Shown piece after piece: positions 24,080 to 37,446 of a stretch of DNA of 64,000 nucleotides (within the stretch, counting starts at the first letter, position 1; each line of letters begins with the position of its first letter). The position numbers were made by a program, and so were the translations under genes. The notes beneath the pieces were generated by a model, which was given only the letters and a program-made list of their open reading frames with translations, made no database searches and was not told the DNA's origin. Origin of the DNA: Melioribacter sp051488685 (GTDB lineage Bacteria > Bacteroidota > Ignavibacteria > Ignavibacteriales > Melioribacteraceae); assembly GCF_051488685.1 (NCBI RefSeq), contig NZ_JBPSEH010000004.1, positions 62,001 through 126,000 of the forward strand, written 5' to 3'.

Positions 24080-24096
24080 TCCAATCCGCAAATAAA

Positions 24097-24107
24097 GTTC
24101 TTTGACA
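24097..24107 (+). promoter_or_regulatory. boxA-like antitermination element in 16S leader
   Basis: GTTCTTTGACA resembles the boxA consensus (TGCTCTTTAACA). A second near-identical copy occurs before 23S at 26053, as expected for Nus-dependent rrn antitermination. Confidence 0.6.
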
Positions 24108-24172
24108 GAGTGAGTGACTAAAGATTACTTTAGTGGTTTCAACATTGTGATTACGCAAGCTTTATAAAATTT

Positions 24173-25722
<1,550 letters not shown>

Positions 25723-25844
25723 AGAGTAATCGGAAACCATTAATAATCTTTGGCACTCACTCTTTATTATTTTGCTTGGATTTTATTCGTTGTTGTTCTC
25801 AACATAATGAAGAAAAATCTTGAGCGAAAGGCTCGAGATAAAAT

Positions 25845-25921
<77 letters not shown>

Positions 25922-25965
25922 AAAAGGGCATGTGCGTCTTTAAAACTCAGCCCTTTGATTATAAA

Positions 25966-26038
<73 letters not shown>

Positions 26039-26052
26039 CTAAGCAAATTAAA

Positions 26053-26063
26053 GTTCTTTGAAA
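26053..26063 (+). promoter_or_regulatory. boxA-like element before 23S
   Basis: GTTCTTTGAAA repeats the 16S-leader boxA (24097) with small changes and directly precedes the 5' arm of the 23S processing stem (26061-26145). Confidence 0.55.
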
Positions 26064-26145
26064 GATTGGAGAGCATAAATTATCAAAGATAATTTATGAT
26101 TAACGAAAACTGTACCATATGTAAAATTAAATTACATCTATCTTG
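26061..26145 (+). other. 5' arm of 23S processing stem with inserted hairpin
   Basis: AAAGATTGGAGAG (26061-26073), AACGAAAAC (26102-26110), CATATG (26116-26121) and CATCTATCTTG (26135-26145) are complementary, in reverse order, to 29189-29226 downstream of 23S. The 5' arm is interrupted at 26074-26098 by a perfect 11-bp hairpin (CATAAATTATC-AAA-GATAATTTATG) that has no partner on the 3' side. Confidence 0.7.
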
Positions 26146-26160
26146 TAATAAATAGATTTT

Positions 26161-29177
<3,017 letters not shown>

Positions 29178-29245
29178 TAATTTTATTCCAAGATAGATGC
29201 ATATGTTTTCGTTCTCTCCAATCTTTATTAAATTTTGAAGAATTT

Positions 29246-29348
<103 letters not shown>

Positions 29349-29362
<14 letters not shown>

Positions 29363-30166
29363 TTAAAATTAAAGCCCGATTAAATGTCGGGCTTTTTTAT
29401 TTTAAAATAAATGAAAAATTAATAAGGCAACGGTGCGAGAGTCCCGCCGTTGGCGGGATAAAATCCGGTAGCTGCCAGGATTAAAATTAAAGCCCGATTA
29501 AATGTCGGGCTTTTTTATTTTAAAATAAATGAAAAATTAATAAGGCAACGGTGCGAGAGTCCCGCCGTTGGCGGGATAAAATCCGGTAGCTGCCAGGATT
29601 AAAATTAAAGCCCGATTAAATGTCGGGCTTTTTTATTTTAAAATAAATGAAAAATTAATAAGGCAACGGTGCGAGAGTCCCGCCGTTGGCGGGATAAAAT
29701 CCGGTAGCTGCCAGGATTAAAATTAAAGCCCGATTAAATGTCGGGCTTTTTTATTTTAAAATAAATGAAAAATTAATAAGGCAACGGTGCGAGAGTCCCG
29801 CCGTTGGCGGGATAAAATCCGGTAGCTGCCAGGATTAAAATTAAAGCCCGATTAAATGTCGGGCTTTTTTATTTTAAAATAAATGAAAAATTAATAAGGC
29901 AACGGTGCGAGAGTCCCGCCGTTGGCGGGATAAAATCCGGTAGCTGCCAGGATTAAAATTAAAGCCCGATTAAATGTCGGGCTTTTTTATTTTAAAATAA
30001 ATGAAAAATTAATAAGGCAACGGTGCGAGAGTCCCGCCGTTGGCGGGATAAAATCCGGTAGCTGCCAGGATTAAAATTAAAGCCCGATTAAATGTCGGGC
30101 TTTTTTATTTTAAAATAAATGAAAAATTAATAAGGCAACGGTGCAAGAGTTCCGCCCTTGGCAAGA
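29349..30166 (+). repeat. 118-bp tandem array derived from the 5S 3' end plus terminator
   Basis: Units recur every 118 bases: TAGCTGCCAG begins at 29351 (genuine 5S), 29469, 29587, 29705, 29823, 29941 and 30059. Each unit holds, in order, a 5S-like 3' tail (GGTAGCTGCCAGG), a terminator hairpin, an AT-rich linker, a second 5S-like piece (GGCAACGGTGCGAGAG) and a GC hairpin (TCCCGCC-GTT-GGCGGGA, first at 29442-29458). Six inner units look identical by eye. The last one (30132-30166) is diverged. No ORF is present. The array lies between the convergent rrn and lon-dnaX operons. Confidence 0.93.
29371..29400 (+). terminator. rrn intrinsic terminator, first of seven copies
   Basis: AAAGCCCGA, a 7-base loop and TCGGGCTTT followed by TTTTATTTT. 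Copies recur at 29489, 29607, 29725, 29843, 29961 and 30079. On the minus strand the same stem is followed by TAATTTT, so it may also stop transcripts from dnaX. Confidence 0.9.
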
Positions 30167-30246
30167 TGTTTAATAGTAAAAATTATATTTATTTTAGGTG
30201 TAAAAGGTCTTCTATATTACGTGTCAAATCCTTGGCTATCTTAACA

Positions 30247-31830
30247 TTAAATTTCCTTTCCGCCGAGCTTTTCTATAACAGCCCTGGTTAGAGGATCAAC
30301 TTCTTCTAAATTGGAATGACTTTTTGCTTTTGATATGTTGAATTCAATCTTTTTACCAAAAACTTCTTTTGTCTTTTGTTCTAAATAATTTTTGTGGTCA
30401 TTAATAATGTCAAAGTCATCGGGGTGCTCAACTTCCAGCACAATATGGTTGTCAATAAAATCGATAGGATTAGTTTTGGTTAAAAGCGATCCGAAAAAAA
30501 GTTTTTCAGATTTTACCTGTTCAACAAATTCGTTCCATCTAGAGATGATACTTTTTAATTCTTTTTCGTCCTTAGGTGAAGGCGAAATGAATTGCTTTAC
30601 TTCAGGTACATTGACCTCTTCTTTAAAAGCTGGTCTTACATTCGATATTTTCTGTTTAACATTTTGTATGCCGGCAGATTCTATGTTTTTGCTAGCCGAT
30701 GTTGAAGATATTTGTTTGATAATTTCGCTAATTGTTGCAGTTTTTTCCAAACCAATTAATTGACACAAAGCAATTTCGATTTTGAGTCTTTGATCGGTAG
30801 CAGATTTGATTTCATACTGAGTTTTATTTATAAATGTTAATATCCGCAGTAAGTCGCTTTCAGAAAAACTATCTTTATATTGCATATATTTTTGTTTATA
30901 CAAATCTGCTGCTTCTACAAGATCAGTAGATTTTCTTAAAACCACAGTAAAAATATTTCTGAAATGTTCATTTAGCTCGTTCAAAAAATCGATAAAGTTC
31001 CAGCCATTATCATAGATTATGCGTGTAACTTCGAATGCTGTATTGAAATCTCTGGTAATTATTGCATCGGAAATCCGAAAATAAATATCCTGGTCGATTA
31101 AATTTAGCATTTGTGAAATTTCTTCTGAACTAACTTTTTTGCCACTGTATGAGACAATTTGGTCAAAAAGGCTTTCAGCGTCTCTCAGTGCTCCGTCGGC
31201 TTTCTTAGCTATTAACGAAAGAGCAGTGTCGTCAATATCGATATTCTCTGCTCTGGCTATCTTAGAGAGGAGATCCTTTATTGTATTTAATTCGATTCTT
31301 CTAAAGTCAAATCGCTGGCAGCGCGAAACGATTGTCAAGGGGACTTTATGAACATCGGTAGTGGCAAAGATGAAAAGAGTATGTTCAGGTGGCTCTTCCA
31401 GTGTTTTTAAAAGTGCATTAAAAGACTCGGGTGTTAGCATATGAACTTCGTCGATGATATAAACTTTGTAATTTCCTTTAGTAGGAGCATACTTTACAGA
31501 TTCCCTCAAAGATCGGATCTCCTCAATTCTTCTATTAGAAGCACCGTCGATCTCTATCACATCGAGAGATTGAGAATTTAGAAAAGAGATACACATTTCG
31601 CATTCGTTACATGGTTCTCCATCGACTGGATTGAGACAATTGAGGGCCTTCGCTAATATACGTGCAGTAGTTGTTTTGCCTACTCCACGAGGACCAGCGA
31701 AAAGATAGGCATGAGCTATACGATTGTTCTTAATGGCATTTTTCAGTGTGGTGGTTATATGCTCCTGACCAACTACTTCCTCAAATTTTTGAGGCCGCCA
31801 TTTACGCGCTGTTACTAAGAAATTACTCAT
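30247..31830 (-). CDS. dnaX: DNA polymerase III subunit gamma/tau
   Basis: Clamp-loader ATPase subunit of 527 residues. Walker A is GPRGVGKT (46-53). The zinc-binding Cys are 65, 74, 77 and 80 (CNECEMC at the end). DEVHML is Walker B, and ATTDVHKVPLTIVSRCQRFDF contains sensor 1 and the SRC arginine finger. The C-terminal 150 residues are the divergent tau-like region. It is the last gene of the minus-strand set lon - msrC - dnaX, four bases after msrC. No A-rich frameshift signal for a gamma product was noticed. Confidence 0.95.
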   Translation of the reverse strand: MSNFLVTARKWRPQKFEEVVGQEHITTTLKNAIKNNRIAHAYLFAGPRGVGKTTTARILAKALNCLNPVDGEPCNECEMCISFLNSQSLDVIEIDGASNRRIEEIRSLRESVKYAPTKGNYKVYIIDEVHMLTPESFNALLKTLEEPPEHTLFIFATTDVHKVPLTIVSRCQRFDFRRIELNTIKDLLSKIARAENIDIDDTALSLIAKKADGALRDAESLFDQIVSYSGKKVSSEEISQMLNLIDQDIYFRISDAIITRDFNTAFEVTRIIYDNGWNFIDFLNELNEHFRNIFTVVLRKSTDLVEAADLYKQKYMQYKDSFSESDLLRILTFINKTQYEIKSATDQRLKIEIALCQLIGLEKTATISEIIKQISSTSASKNIESAGIQNVKQKISNVRPAFKEEVNVPEVKQFISPSPKDEKELKSIISRWNEFVEQVKSEKLFFGSLLTKTNPIDFIDNHIVLEVEHPDDFDIINDHKNYLEQKTKEVFGKKIEFNISKAKSHSNLEEVDPLTRAVIEKLGGKEI

Positions 31831-31834
31831 AATG

Positions 31835-32350
31835 TTATATCGTTATCCGTTCTAATTTATCTAAATTTAATTTTTCAGACAAAATTTCCACGAGGCGTTC
31901 AAGGTAAATTTTATCCGTGTTGTTAAATGCCGAAGGAATATAACTGTCTAAATCCAGTACTCCATATTTAATCTTATCTTTGATAATAGGAACTACTATC
32001 TCTGATTTTGAATCGGCGTCACAATAGATATGACCAGGAAATTTTTCTACATCTTCAACTATAATGGTATGTCCGGCTTCAATTGACTTCCCGCAAACTC
32101 CTTTCCCAAAGTTGATTTTTGTACAGGCTGTTTTACCCTGGAAAGGACCGAGATAAAGAATTTCGTCTTTGCTAAAATAAAAACCAACCCAGCTAATCTT
32201 TTCAAAAGTCTCTTTCAAAAGTGCTGTAATATTCGATAAATTTGACAATAGAGGTACGCTCTCGTCAATTAAACTCAAAGCTTGTTTAATGACCAGTTTA
32301 TATTTTTCTTCCTCTGGAAGAGTAGGATCTATCTGAAAGAAATATTCCAT
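31835..32350 (-). CDS. msrC: Free methionine-(R)-sulfoxide reductase (GAF domain)
   Basis: Single GAF-domain enzyme of 171 residues that reduces free Met-(R)-SO. The three Cys of the catalytic mechanism are present at 76, 86 and 110. Their spacing (10 and 24) equals that of E. coli Cys84, Cys94 and Cys118. WVGFYF, GKGVCG, FPGHIYCDADSKSEIVVPI and GVLDLDS are the family motifs. The start overlaps the lon stop by one base. Association with lon suggests an oxidative-damage function, but that is inference. Confidence 0.9.
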   Translation of the reverse strand: MEYFFQIDPTLPEEEKYKLVIKQALSLIDESVPLLSNLSNITALLKETFEKISWVGFYFSKDEILYLGPFQGKTACTKINFGKGVCGKSIEAGHTIIVEDVEKFPGHIYCDADSKSEIVVPIIKDKIKYGVLDLDSYIPSAFNNTDKIYLERLVEILSEKLNLDKLERITI

Positions 32351-34770
32351 TATTTTCTACTTTTTTTAGTCGTTGTTTTCTTTTTCCTTGTTCTGGTTGT
32401 TTTCTCAAACACATATGGAATAGCATCTTTAATATTTTCGATCGGAATAATTTGAAGACCCTCTTTTACTTCGGGTTTGATCTCGCTTAAATCTTTTTCG
32501 TTATCTTTTGGAATAAGAACGATCGACATACCGTTTCTTTGTGCTGCAAGTAATTTTTCGTTCAAACCTCCAATCGGAATTACTTTACCTCGCAGTGTAA
32601 TTTCACCGGTCATAGCAACGTCGTTGCGAGCCGGTTTACCGCTGAAGACTGAATAAAGTGCCATAGCCATTGTTATTCCTGCCGAAGGTCCATCTTTTGG
32701 AATAGCGCCTTCGGGTAGATGGATATGAATTTCTTTGCCTTTATTGAAATTTGACGGTAAACCCAATTCTTTAGCATTCGAACGGAGATAACTTAATGCA
32801 GCGAGTGCAGATTCTTTCATAACATTACCGATTTGTCCTGTAAGCGTAAGTTTTTCCTGACCTTCCATCACAGTGGCGTCGACCTGCAAGATTTCGCCTC
32901 CGACACTCGTCCATGCCAGACCAGTAACGCTTCCAACGCGCAATTCTTTGTCGGCTTTTTTAGGACGAAAACGGGGTACCCCGAGATATTTTTCAATTGT
33001 TTCCGGTGTTATTATAATCGTCGGTTTTGTTTTTTTTCTGCCGTTTGAAGAAATTATAATCTCATGGGCGGTTTTTCTAAAAACGGATGCTATTTCACGT
33101 TCAAGATTTCTTACCCCAGCTTCTCGAGTATATTCATTAATGATTTTTTTAATTGCTTCATCCTGAATTTCAATTTTAAATTTATCCAGTCCATGAGCTT
33201 TTAACTCTTTGGGAATGATATGTCTTTTGGCAATTTCAAGTTTCTCAAATTCAAGGTAGCCGGGCAATTCGATTATTTCCATTCTATCCTGAAGTGGAAG
33301 AGGAATGTTATATCTCACGTTGGCTGTGGTAATAAACATTACCTGCGATAGGTCATAATCGACATCTAAATAATGATCGTTAAAAGAATGATTTTGTTCT
33401 GGGTCCAGAACTTCGAGCATAGCCGAAGACGGATCTCCTCGAAAATCCATGCTCATCTTATCGATTTCGTCAAGAAGCATTACGGGATTGATGGTTTTAG
33501 CTTTTTTCATCGATTGAATAATTTTTCCCGGCATCGAACCGATATATGTTCTGCGGTGTCCTCTAATTTCAGCTTCATCACGTACACCGCCCAGTGAAAT
33601 CCTTACAAAATTTCTCCCGAGCGCTCTTGCAATTGACTTTCCCAACGAAGTTTTTCCAACTCCGGGAGGTCCTACAAAACAAAGTATTTGTCCCCTCATA
33701 CTTTTAACGAGATTAAGAACTGCAATATGTTCGACTATTCTTTCTTTCGGTTTTTCAAGTCCGTAATGGTCTTCGTCGAGAATTTTTCTAACATTTTTAA
33801 CATCAAGATTGTCGCGTGTTTTCTTGTGCCATGGAACCGCAATTAACCAATCGAGATAGTTTCTTATTACTGTGGCTTCGGGAGAAGAAGGAGGGGTTTT
33901 CTTTAGTTTATTTAATTCGTCAATTGCTTTTTCATAGACTGGTTGCGGCATTTTCGCTTTTTCAATCTGTTCTTTCAATTTGACAAATTCAGGAGCAATT
34001 TCCTCTTCATCTCCCAGTTCTTCCTGTAATATTCTAATCTGTTCCTGTATAATAAATTTGCGTTGTGTCTTAGCAATATTTTCCTGGACTTTATTCTCGA
34101 TCTCTTTTTCTATCTTGAGAATTTCTATTTCTGAAGTGAGTATTCTAATAACTTCGTAAAGTTGGTCTTTGAGCGAAAAGTTCTGCAATATCTTTTGCTT
34201 AACTTCGATAGATTGATTTATGTTAGCGGCAACATAAAATAGTTTTCTGTCAGGCTCGTCGATATTTTCGAATGCATTAATTGCTTCGGGCGGAATTGCT
34301 TTGTTGATCTTTACATACTCTTTGAAAAGGTTGGTCATTTGACGCAATAATGCATTAAGCTCGCGTGGATTTTCTTCCGTCGGCGTTATAACTTCCAACT
34401 CAGCTTCAAAAAATTCTTTTCTGTCCGTAAAGCGTACAATTCTACCCTGTATAACACCGTCGACCAAAATCTTAAGTAAACCGTTGGGGAGTTTAAGAAT
34501 CTGGATAATCTTTGCTATTGTCCCTTCCGGATAAATATCCTCTGCAGTTGGCTCCTCGATCGATGCCTTCTTTTGTGCAGCAAGAAAAATATATTTGGAA
34601 GTTTCAAGTGCATAATTAGCAGCCCTTATCGATTGTTCTCTACCGACGAGTACGGGAAAAATCATGTATGGAAAAACAACCGTATCCCTCAATGGCAGCA
34701 CAGGTAGTTTATTGGGGATATCCTCGATCATCGAATAATCAGTTTCGCTGGCTTTAATTTTATCTTCCAT
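32350..34770 (-). CDS. lon: ATP-dependent protease Lon
   Basis: 806 residues. An N-terminal substrate-binding domain (LPVLPLRDTVVFPYM) and a helical region are followed by an AAA+ module with Walker A GPPGVGKT (367-374) and LLDEIDKM. The LonA protease domain has catalytic Ser696 in PKDGPSAG and Lys739 in GGLNEKLLAA. The Ser-Lys spacing of 43 equals that of E. coli Lon. The protein ends in a Lys/Arg/Thr-rich tail (RTRKKKTTTKKSRK). It is first in the lon-msrC-dnaX run and divergent from the 34923 gene. Confidence 0.97.
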   Translation of the reverse strand: MEDKIKASETDYSMIEDIPNKLPVLPLRDTVVFPYMIFPVLVGREQSIRAANYALETSKYIFLAAQKKASIEEPTAEDIYPEGTIAKIIQILKLPNGLLKILVDGVIQGRIVRFTDRKEFFEAELEVITPTEENPRELNALLRQMTNLFKEYVKINKAIPPEAINAFENIDEPDRKLFYVAANINQSIEVKQKILQNFSLKDQLYEVIRILTSEIEILKIEKEIENKVQENIAKTQRKFIIQEQIRILQEELGDEEEIAPEFVKLKEQIEKAKMPQPVYEKAIDELNKLKKTPPSSPEATVIRNYLDWLIAVPWHKKTRDNLDVKNVRKILDEDHYGLEKPKERIVEHIAVLNLVKSMRGQILCFVGPPGVGKTSLGKSIARALGRNFVRISLGGVRDEAEIRGHRRTYIGSMPGKIIQSMKKAKTINPVMLLDEIDKMSMDFRGDPSSAMLEVLDPEQNHSFNDHYLDVDYDLSQVMFITTANVRYNIPLPLQDRMEIIELPGYLEFEKLEIAKRHIIPKELKAHGLDKFKIEIQDEAIKKIINEYTREAGVRNLEREIASVFRKTAHEIIISSNGRKKTKPTIIITPETIEKYLGVPRFRPKKADKELRVGSVTGLAWTSVGGEILQVDATVMEGQEKLTLTGQIGNVMKESALAALSYLRSNAKELGLPSNFNKGKEIHIHLPEGAIPKDGPSAGITMAMALYSVFSGKPARNDVAMTGEITLRGKVIPIGGLNEKLLAAQRNGMSIVLIPKDNEKDLSEIKPEVKEGLQIIPIENIKDAIPYVFEKTTRTRKKKTTTKKSRK

Positions 34771-34922
34771 AAAAAACTTTGTTCCTCTGGATTATTTGAA
34801 TTAAATATACATAATAATGAGTAAGCTATCAATTAATATAAACAGGTTGTAGAAGTTACAAATTTTATTCCCACAAAAATACTATTTTTGAGTGATATAA
34901 TTTTTATTTATATGGAGTATAA

Positions 34923-35690
34923 ATGCTTGACAAAGTAATAGAGGTTGCAAAAATAGCAGGCGAAATAATAAAAGAAGGCTACAGAAAGAATGTATCCGTT
35001 GAGTATAAAACCAATTTAGCAAATCTTGTTACAGAGGTAGACAAAAAATCCGAAAAAGCAATTATTGAATTCATTACATCAAATTTCCCCGGGCATTCGA
35101 TACTGGCTGAAGAAAGTGGTGTTAAAGAAATGGATTCAGAATATAAATGGATTATCGATCCATTAGACGGGACGACGAATTTCGCGCACGGACTCCCTAT
35201 TTTTTCGGTTTCGATTGGAGTGCAAAAAAACAACGAGATTATATGCGGTGTTGTGTTTGATATAATGAGAGATTCAATCTACAGTGCTGAAAAAGGAAGT
35301 GGAGCCTTTTGCAACAATCGAAAGCTAAAAGTAAGTTCGAATGACGATTTGAGAAAAAGTTTACTTGTAACGGGTTTTCCGTATAATATTGATGAAAATC
35401 CCGACCATGCAATTGAGCGTTTCGAGATATTTCTTAAGAATTCCAGAGCGGTCAGACGTCTCGGATCAGCGGCTATCGACTTATGTTATGTGGCCGAGGG
35501 TATTTTTGACGGCTTCTGGGAAGTCTACTTAAATCCGTGGGATATGGCTGCTGGTAAATTAATTATCGAAGAAGCAGGTGGTGTAGTGACCAATTTTAAA
35601 AATGAACCGTTAGATCTAAATGGTAAACAGATTCTTGCCACAAACGGTAAGATTCATAATAAAATGCTGAGTCTGCTCAACAGCTTCTGA
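34923..35690 (+). CDS. Inositol monophosphatase family protein
   Basis: 255-residue Mg-dependent phosphatase of the IMPase/SuhB family. Motif 1 is LAEES (Glu63) with IIDPLDGTTNF (Asp79 and Asp82), and motif 2 is NPWDMAAGKLIIEEAGG near residue 205-220. All metal ligands are present. Substrates in the family include inositol-1-phosphate, fructose-1,6-bisphosphate, PAP and histidinol phosphate, and these cannot be separated here. It is monocistronic as far as seen, divergent from lon. Confidence 0.88.
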   Translation: MLDKVIEVAKIAGEIIKEGYRKNVSVEYKTNLANLVTEVDKKSEKAIIEFITSNFPGHSILAEESGVKEMDSEYKWIIDPLDGTTNFAHGLPIFSVSIGVQKNNEIICGVVFDIMRDSIYSAEKGSGAFCNNRKLKVSSNDDLRKSLLVTGFPYNIDENPDHAIERFEIFLKNSRAVRRLGSAAIDLCYVAEGIFDGFWEVYLNPWDMAAGKLIIEEAGGVVTNFKNEPLDLNGKQILATNGKIHNKMLSLLNSF

Positions 35691-35791
35691 TGCTTGTTAA
35701 ATTGAGGTTATTATTATAATTTTGTAGCCAATAATAGAACCGATTCGTAAGAACGGTTACTGTAATTAAATAACATTATTAAATAAGAAAG

Positions 35792-35888
35792 ACAGGACTT
35801 GATCCTCGGGACAGGTACCATAAAGTAGGTCAAAGCTTCTTTTCAAATCGCTCGCTGCTCGATTGTACTCGCCCGGCATTAGTCCTGT
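35792..35888 (+). promoter_or_regulatory. Possible structured leader of the panB operon
   Basis: ACAGGACT (35792-35799) and AGTCCTGT (35881-35888) are perfect 8-bp complements enclosing about 80 bases that are more GC-rich than the flanks. Inner complementary pieces such as CGGG/CCCG are also present. It ends 11 bases before the panB ATG. No known riboswitch consensus was matched. Confidence 0.4.
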
Positions 35889-35899
35889 AAATGAATTAG

Positions 35900-36688
35900 A
35901 TGAAAACAGTATCTGAATTTAGAAAATCGAAATCGGAAAGAAAAATTTCGGTTGTAACCTGCTACGACTATTGGTCAGCAAGGATAATTGACGAATCGGG
36001 TATTGACGCGGTTCTGGTCGGCGATAGTCTTTCGATGGTAATTCACGGCTTTGAAACTACTGTAAACGCCGATATTGAATTAATGGTTCTACATACATCT
36101 GCAGTTAAACGAGGGGTCAAAAACAAACTAATAATAGCCGATCTGCCTTTTCTTGCGCATCGAATGGGTAGGGATAAGCTGATGGAAAATGCAGGGAAGT
36201 TAATAAAAGCTGGAGCACAAGCATTAAAAATTGAAGGAGGGGATGGTAACACAATCGATTCAATTGGATACCTGGTTGAATCCGGTATTCCTGTTATGGG
36301 ACATCTTGGTTTGACACCGCAATCTGTCCATCAATTCGGCGGATTTAAATTGAGAGGAAAAGAAAAAAAAGATGCAGATTATATAATTGAAAGCGCAGTG
36401 AAACTCGAAGCTGCAGGATGTTTCGGAATTGTTCTCGAAATGATTCCTTCAGAGATTGCTAAAATAGTTACGGAAAAAATTTCGATTCCAACAATTGGTA
36501 TTGGCGCGGGAATGTACACCGACGGGCAAGTGCTAGTTCTTCATGATATGTTAGGATTTAATAAAGATTTTAGTCCGAAATTCCTAAGAAAATATCAGGA
36601 CGGTTATAGCCTGATTAAAGAAGCATTAAACAATTATTCGCGTGATGTCAAAAATGGAAATTTCCCGAATATAAATGAGAGCTACTGA
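35900..36688 (+). CDS. panB: 3-methyl-2-oxobutanoate hydroxymethyltransferase
   Basis: First committed step of pantothenate synthesis: transfers a hydroxymethyl group from methylene-THF to alpha-ketoisovalerate, giving ketopantoate. TIM-barrel enzyme of 262 residues. VVTCYDYWSARI and LVGDSLSMVIHG (metal-binding Asp42) near the N-terminus, KIEGGDG, MGHLGLTPQSVHQFGGFK and IGIGAGMYTDGQVLVLHDMLG are the family motifs. First gene of the five-gene CoA operon; its stop overlaps panC by one base. Confidence 0.96.
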   Translation: MKTVSEFRKSKSERKISVVTCYDYWSARIIDESGIDAVLVGDSLSMVIHGFETTVNADIELMVLHTSAVKRGVKNKLIIADLPFLAHRMGRDKLMENAGKLIKAGAQALKIEGGDGNTIDSIGYLVESGIPVMGHLGLTPQSVHQFGGFKLRGKEKKDADYIIESAVKLEAAGCFGIVLEMIPSEIAKIVTEKISIPTIGIGAGMYTDGQVLVLHDMLGFNKDFSPKFLRKYQDGYSLIKEALNNYSRDVKNGNFPNINESY

Positions 36689-37446
36689 TGACACAAATAG
36701 TAAAAAAAATTTCCGAGTGGAAATCTATAAGAAATACCATCGTTAATAAAACAATTGGTTTCGTTCCAACAATGGGTGCTTTACATCGCGGCCACGAATC
36801 ATTAATCGAAAGAAGTATAGATGATAATGACATTACAGTTGTAAGTATATTTGTCAATCCGACACAATTCAACGACCCGCAGGACCTGGAAAATTATCCC
36901 AGAACTTTTGAAGAAGATCTTCTGATATTGAATTCACATAATGTGGATTATCTATTTTATCCAGACTATGAAGAAATTTATAACGACAATTACAGGTATA
37001 AAATCAGCGAATCCGATTTGAGTAAAATTCTCTGCGGAAAATTCAGACCCGGTCATTTTGATGGAGTACTTACCGTGGTCATGAAACTTTTTAACATAAT
37101 AAAACCGCATAAAGCTTATTTCGGCGAAAAAGATTATCAGCAGCTGAAATTAATTGAAGGGATGTGCAGGGCGTTTTTTATCGATACAGAAATTGTCCCT
37201 TGCCCTATCGTAAGGGATGAAGATGGACTTGCGCTGAGTTCGAGAAATAAATTACTTACTGAAGAAGAGCGAAAGTTTGCACTTAATTTCCCGCGCCTTT
37301 TGAAATCAAATAAATCGAAAGAGGACTTATTCAAAGAACTCGAAAATCTTGGTTTCAAAGTTGATTATATCGAAGAGCTGGACGGTAGAAGATTTGGTGC
37401 TGTACATGTAGGAAAAGTTAGGTTGATTGACAATGTTAAACTCTAA
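36688..37446 (+). CDS. panC: Pantothenate synthetase
   Basis: ATP-dependent condensation of pantoate and beta-alanine. GFVPTMGALHRGHESLI carries the HxGH nucleotidylyl motif (33-36), and SIFVNPTQFNDPQDLENYPRT (shortened here to the family phrase), YFGEKDYQQL and LALSSRNKLLT are the other conserved blocks. At 252 residues it is about 30 shorter than E. coli PanC, from a reduced C-terminal dimerisation domain, but all catalytic motifs remain. It overlaps coaBC by 14 bases. Confidence 0.95.
   Translation: MTQIVKKISEWKSIRNTIVNKTIGFVPTMGALHRGHESLIERSIDDNDITVVSIFVNPTQFNDPQDLENYPRTFEEDLLILNSHNVDYLFYPDYEEIYNDNYRYKISESDLSKILCGKFRPGHFDGVLTVVMKLFNIIKPHKAYFGEKDYQQLKLIEGMCRAFFIDTEIVPCPIVRDEDGLALSSRNKLLTEEERKFALNFPRLLKSNKSKEDLFKELENLGFKVDYIEELDGRRFGAVHVGKVRLIDNVKL

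Larger units (their letters stand above)
23838..24172 (+). other. rrn operon control region and leader
   Basis: 335 bases without a gene. The first 200 are very AT-rich with A/T tracts, as expected of an UP-like region before an rRNA promoter. The promoter is at 24051-24079, boxA at 24097-24107 and the 5' arm of the 16S processing stem at 24107-24127. The 5' arm pairs with 25744-25763 (AGAGTGAGTG and AAAGATTA against the complementary 3' arm). Nothing protein-coding was seen. Confidence 0.7.

Noticed and set aside
35792..35888. Known pan-motif RNA
   Set aside because: I could not locate the tandem hairpins with two bulged adenosines that define it, so only a generic structured leader is reported.
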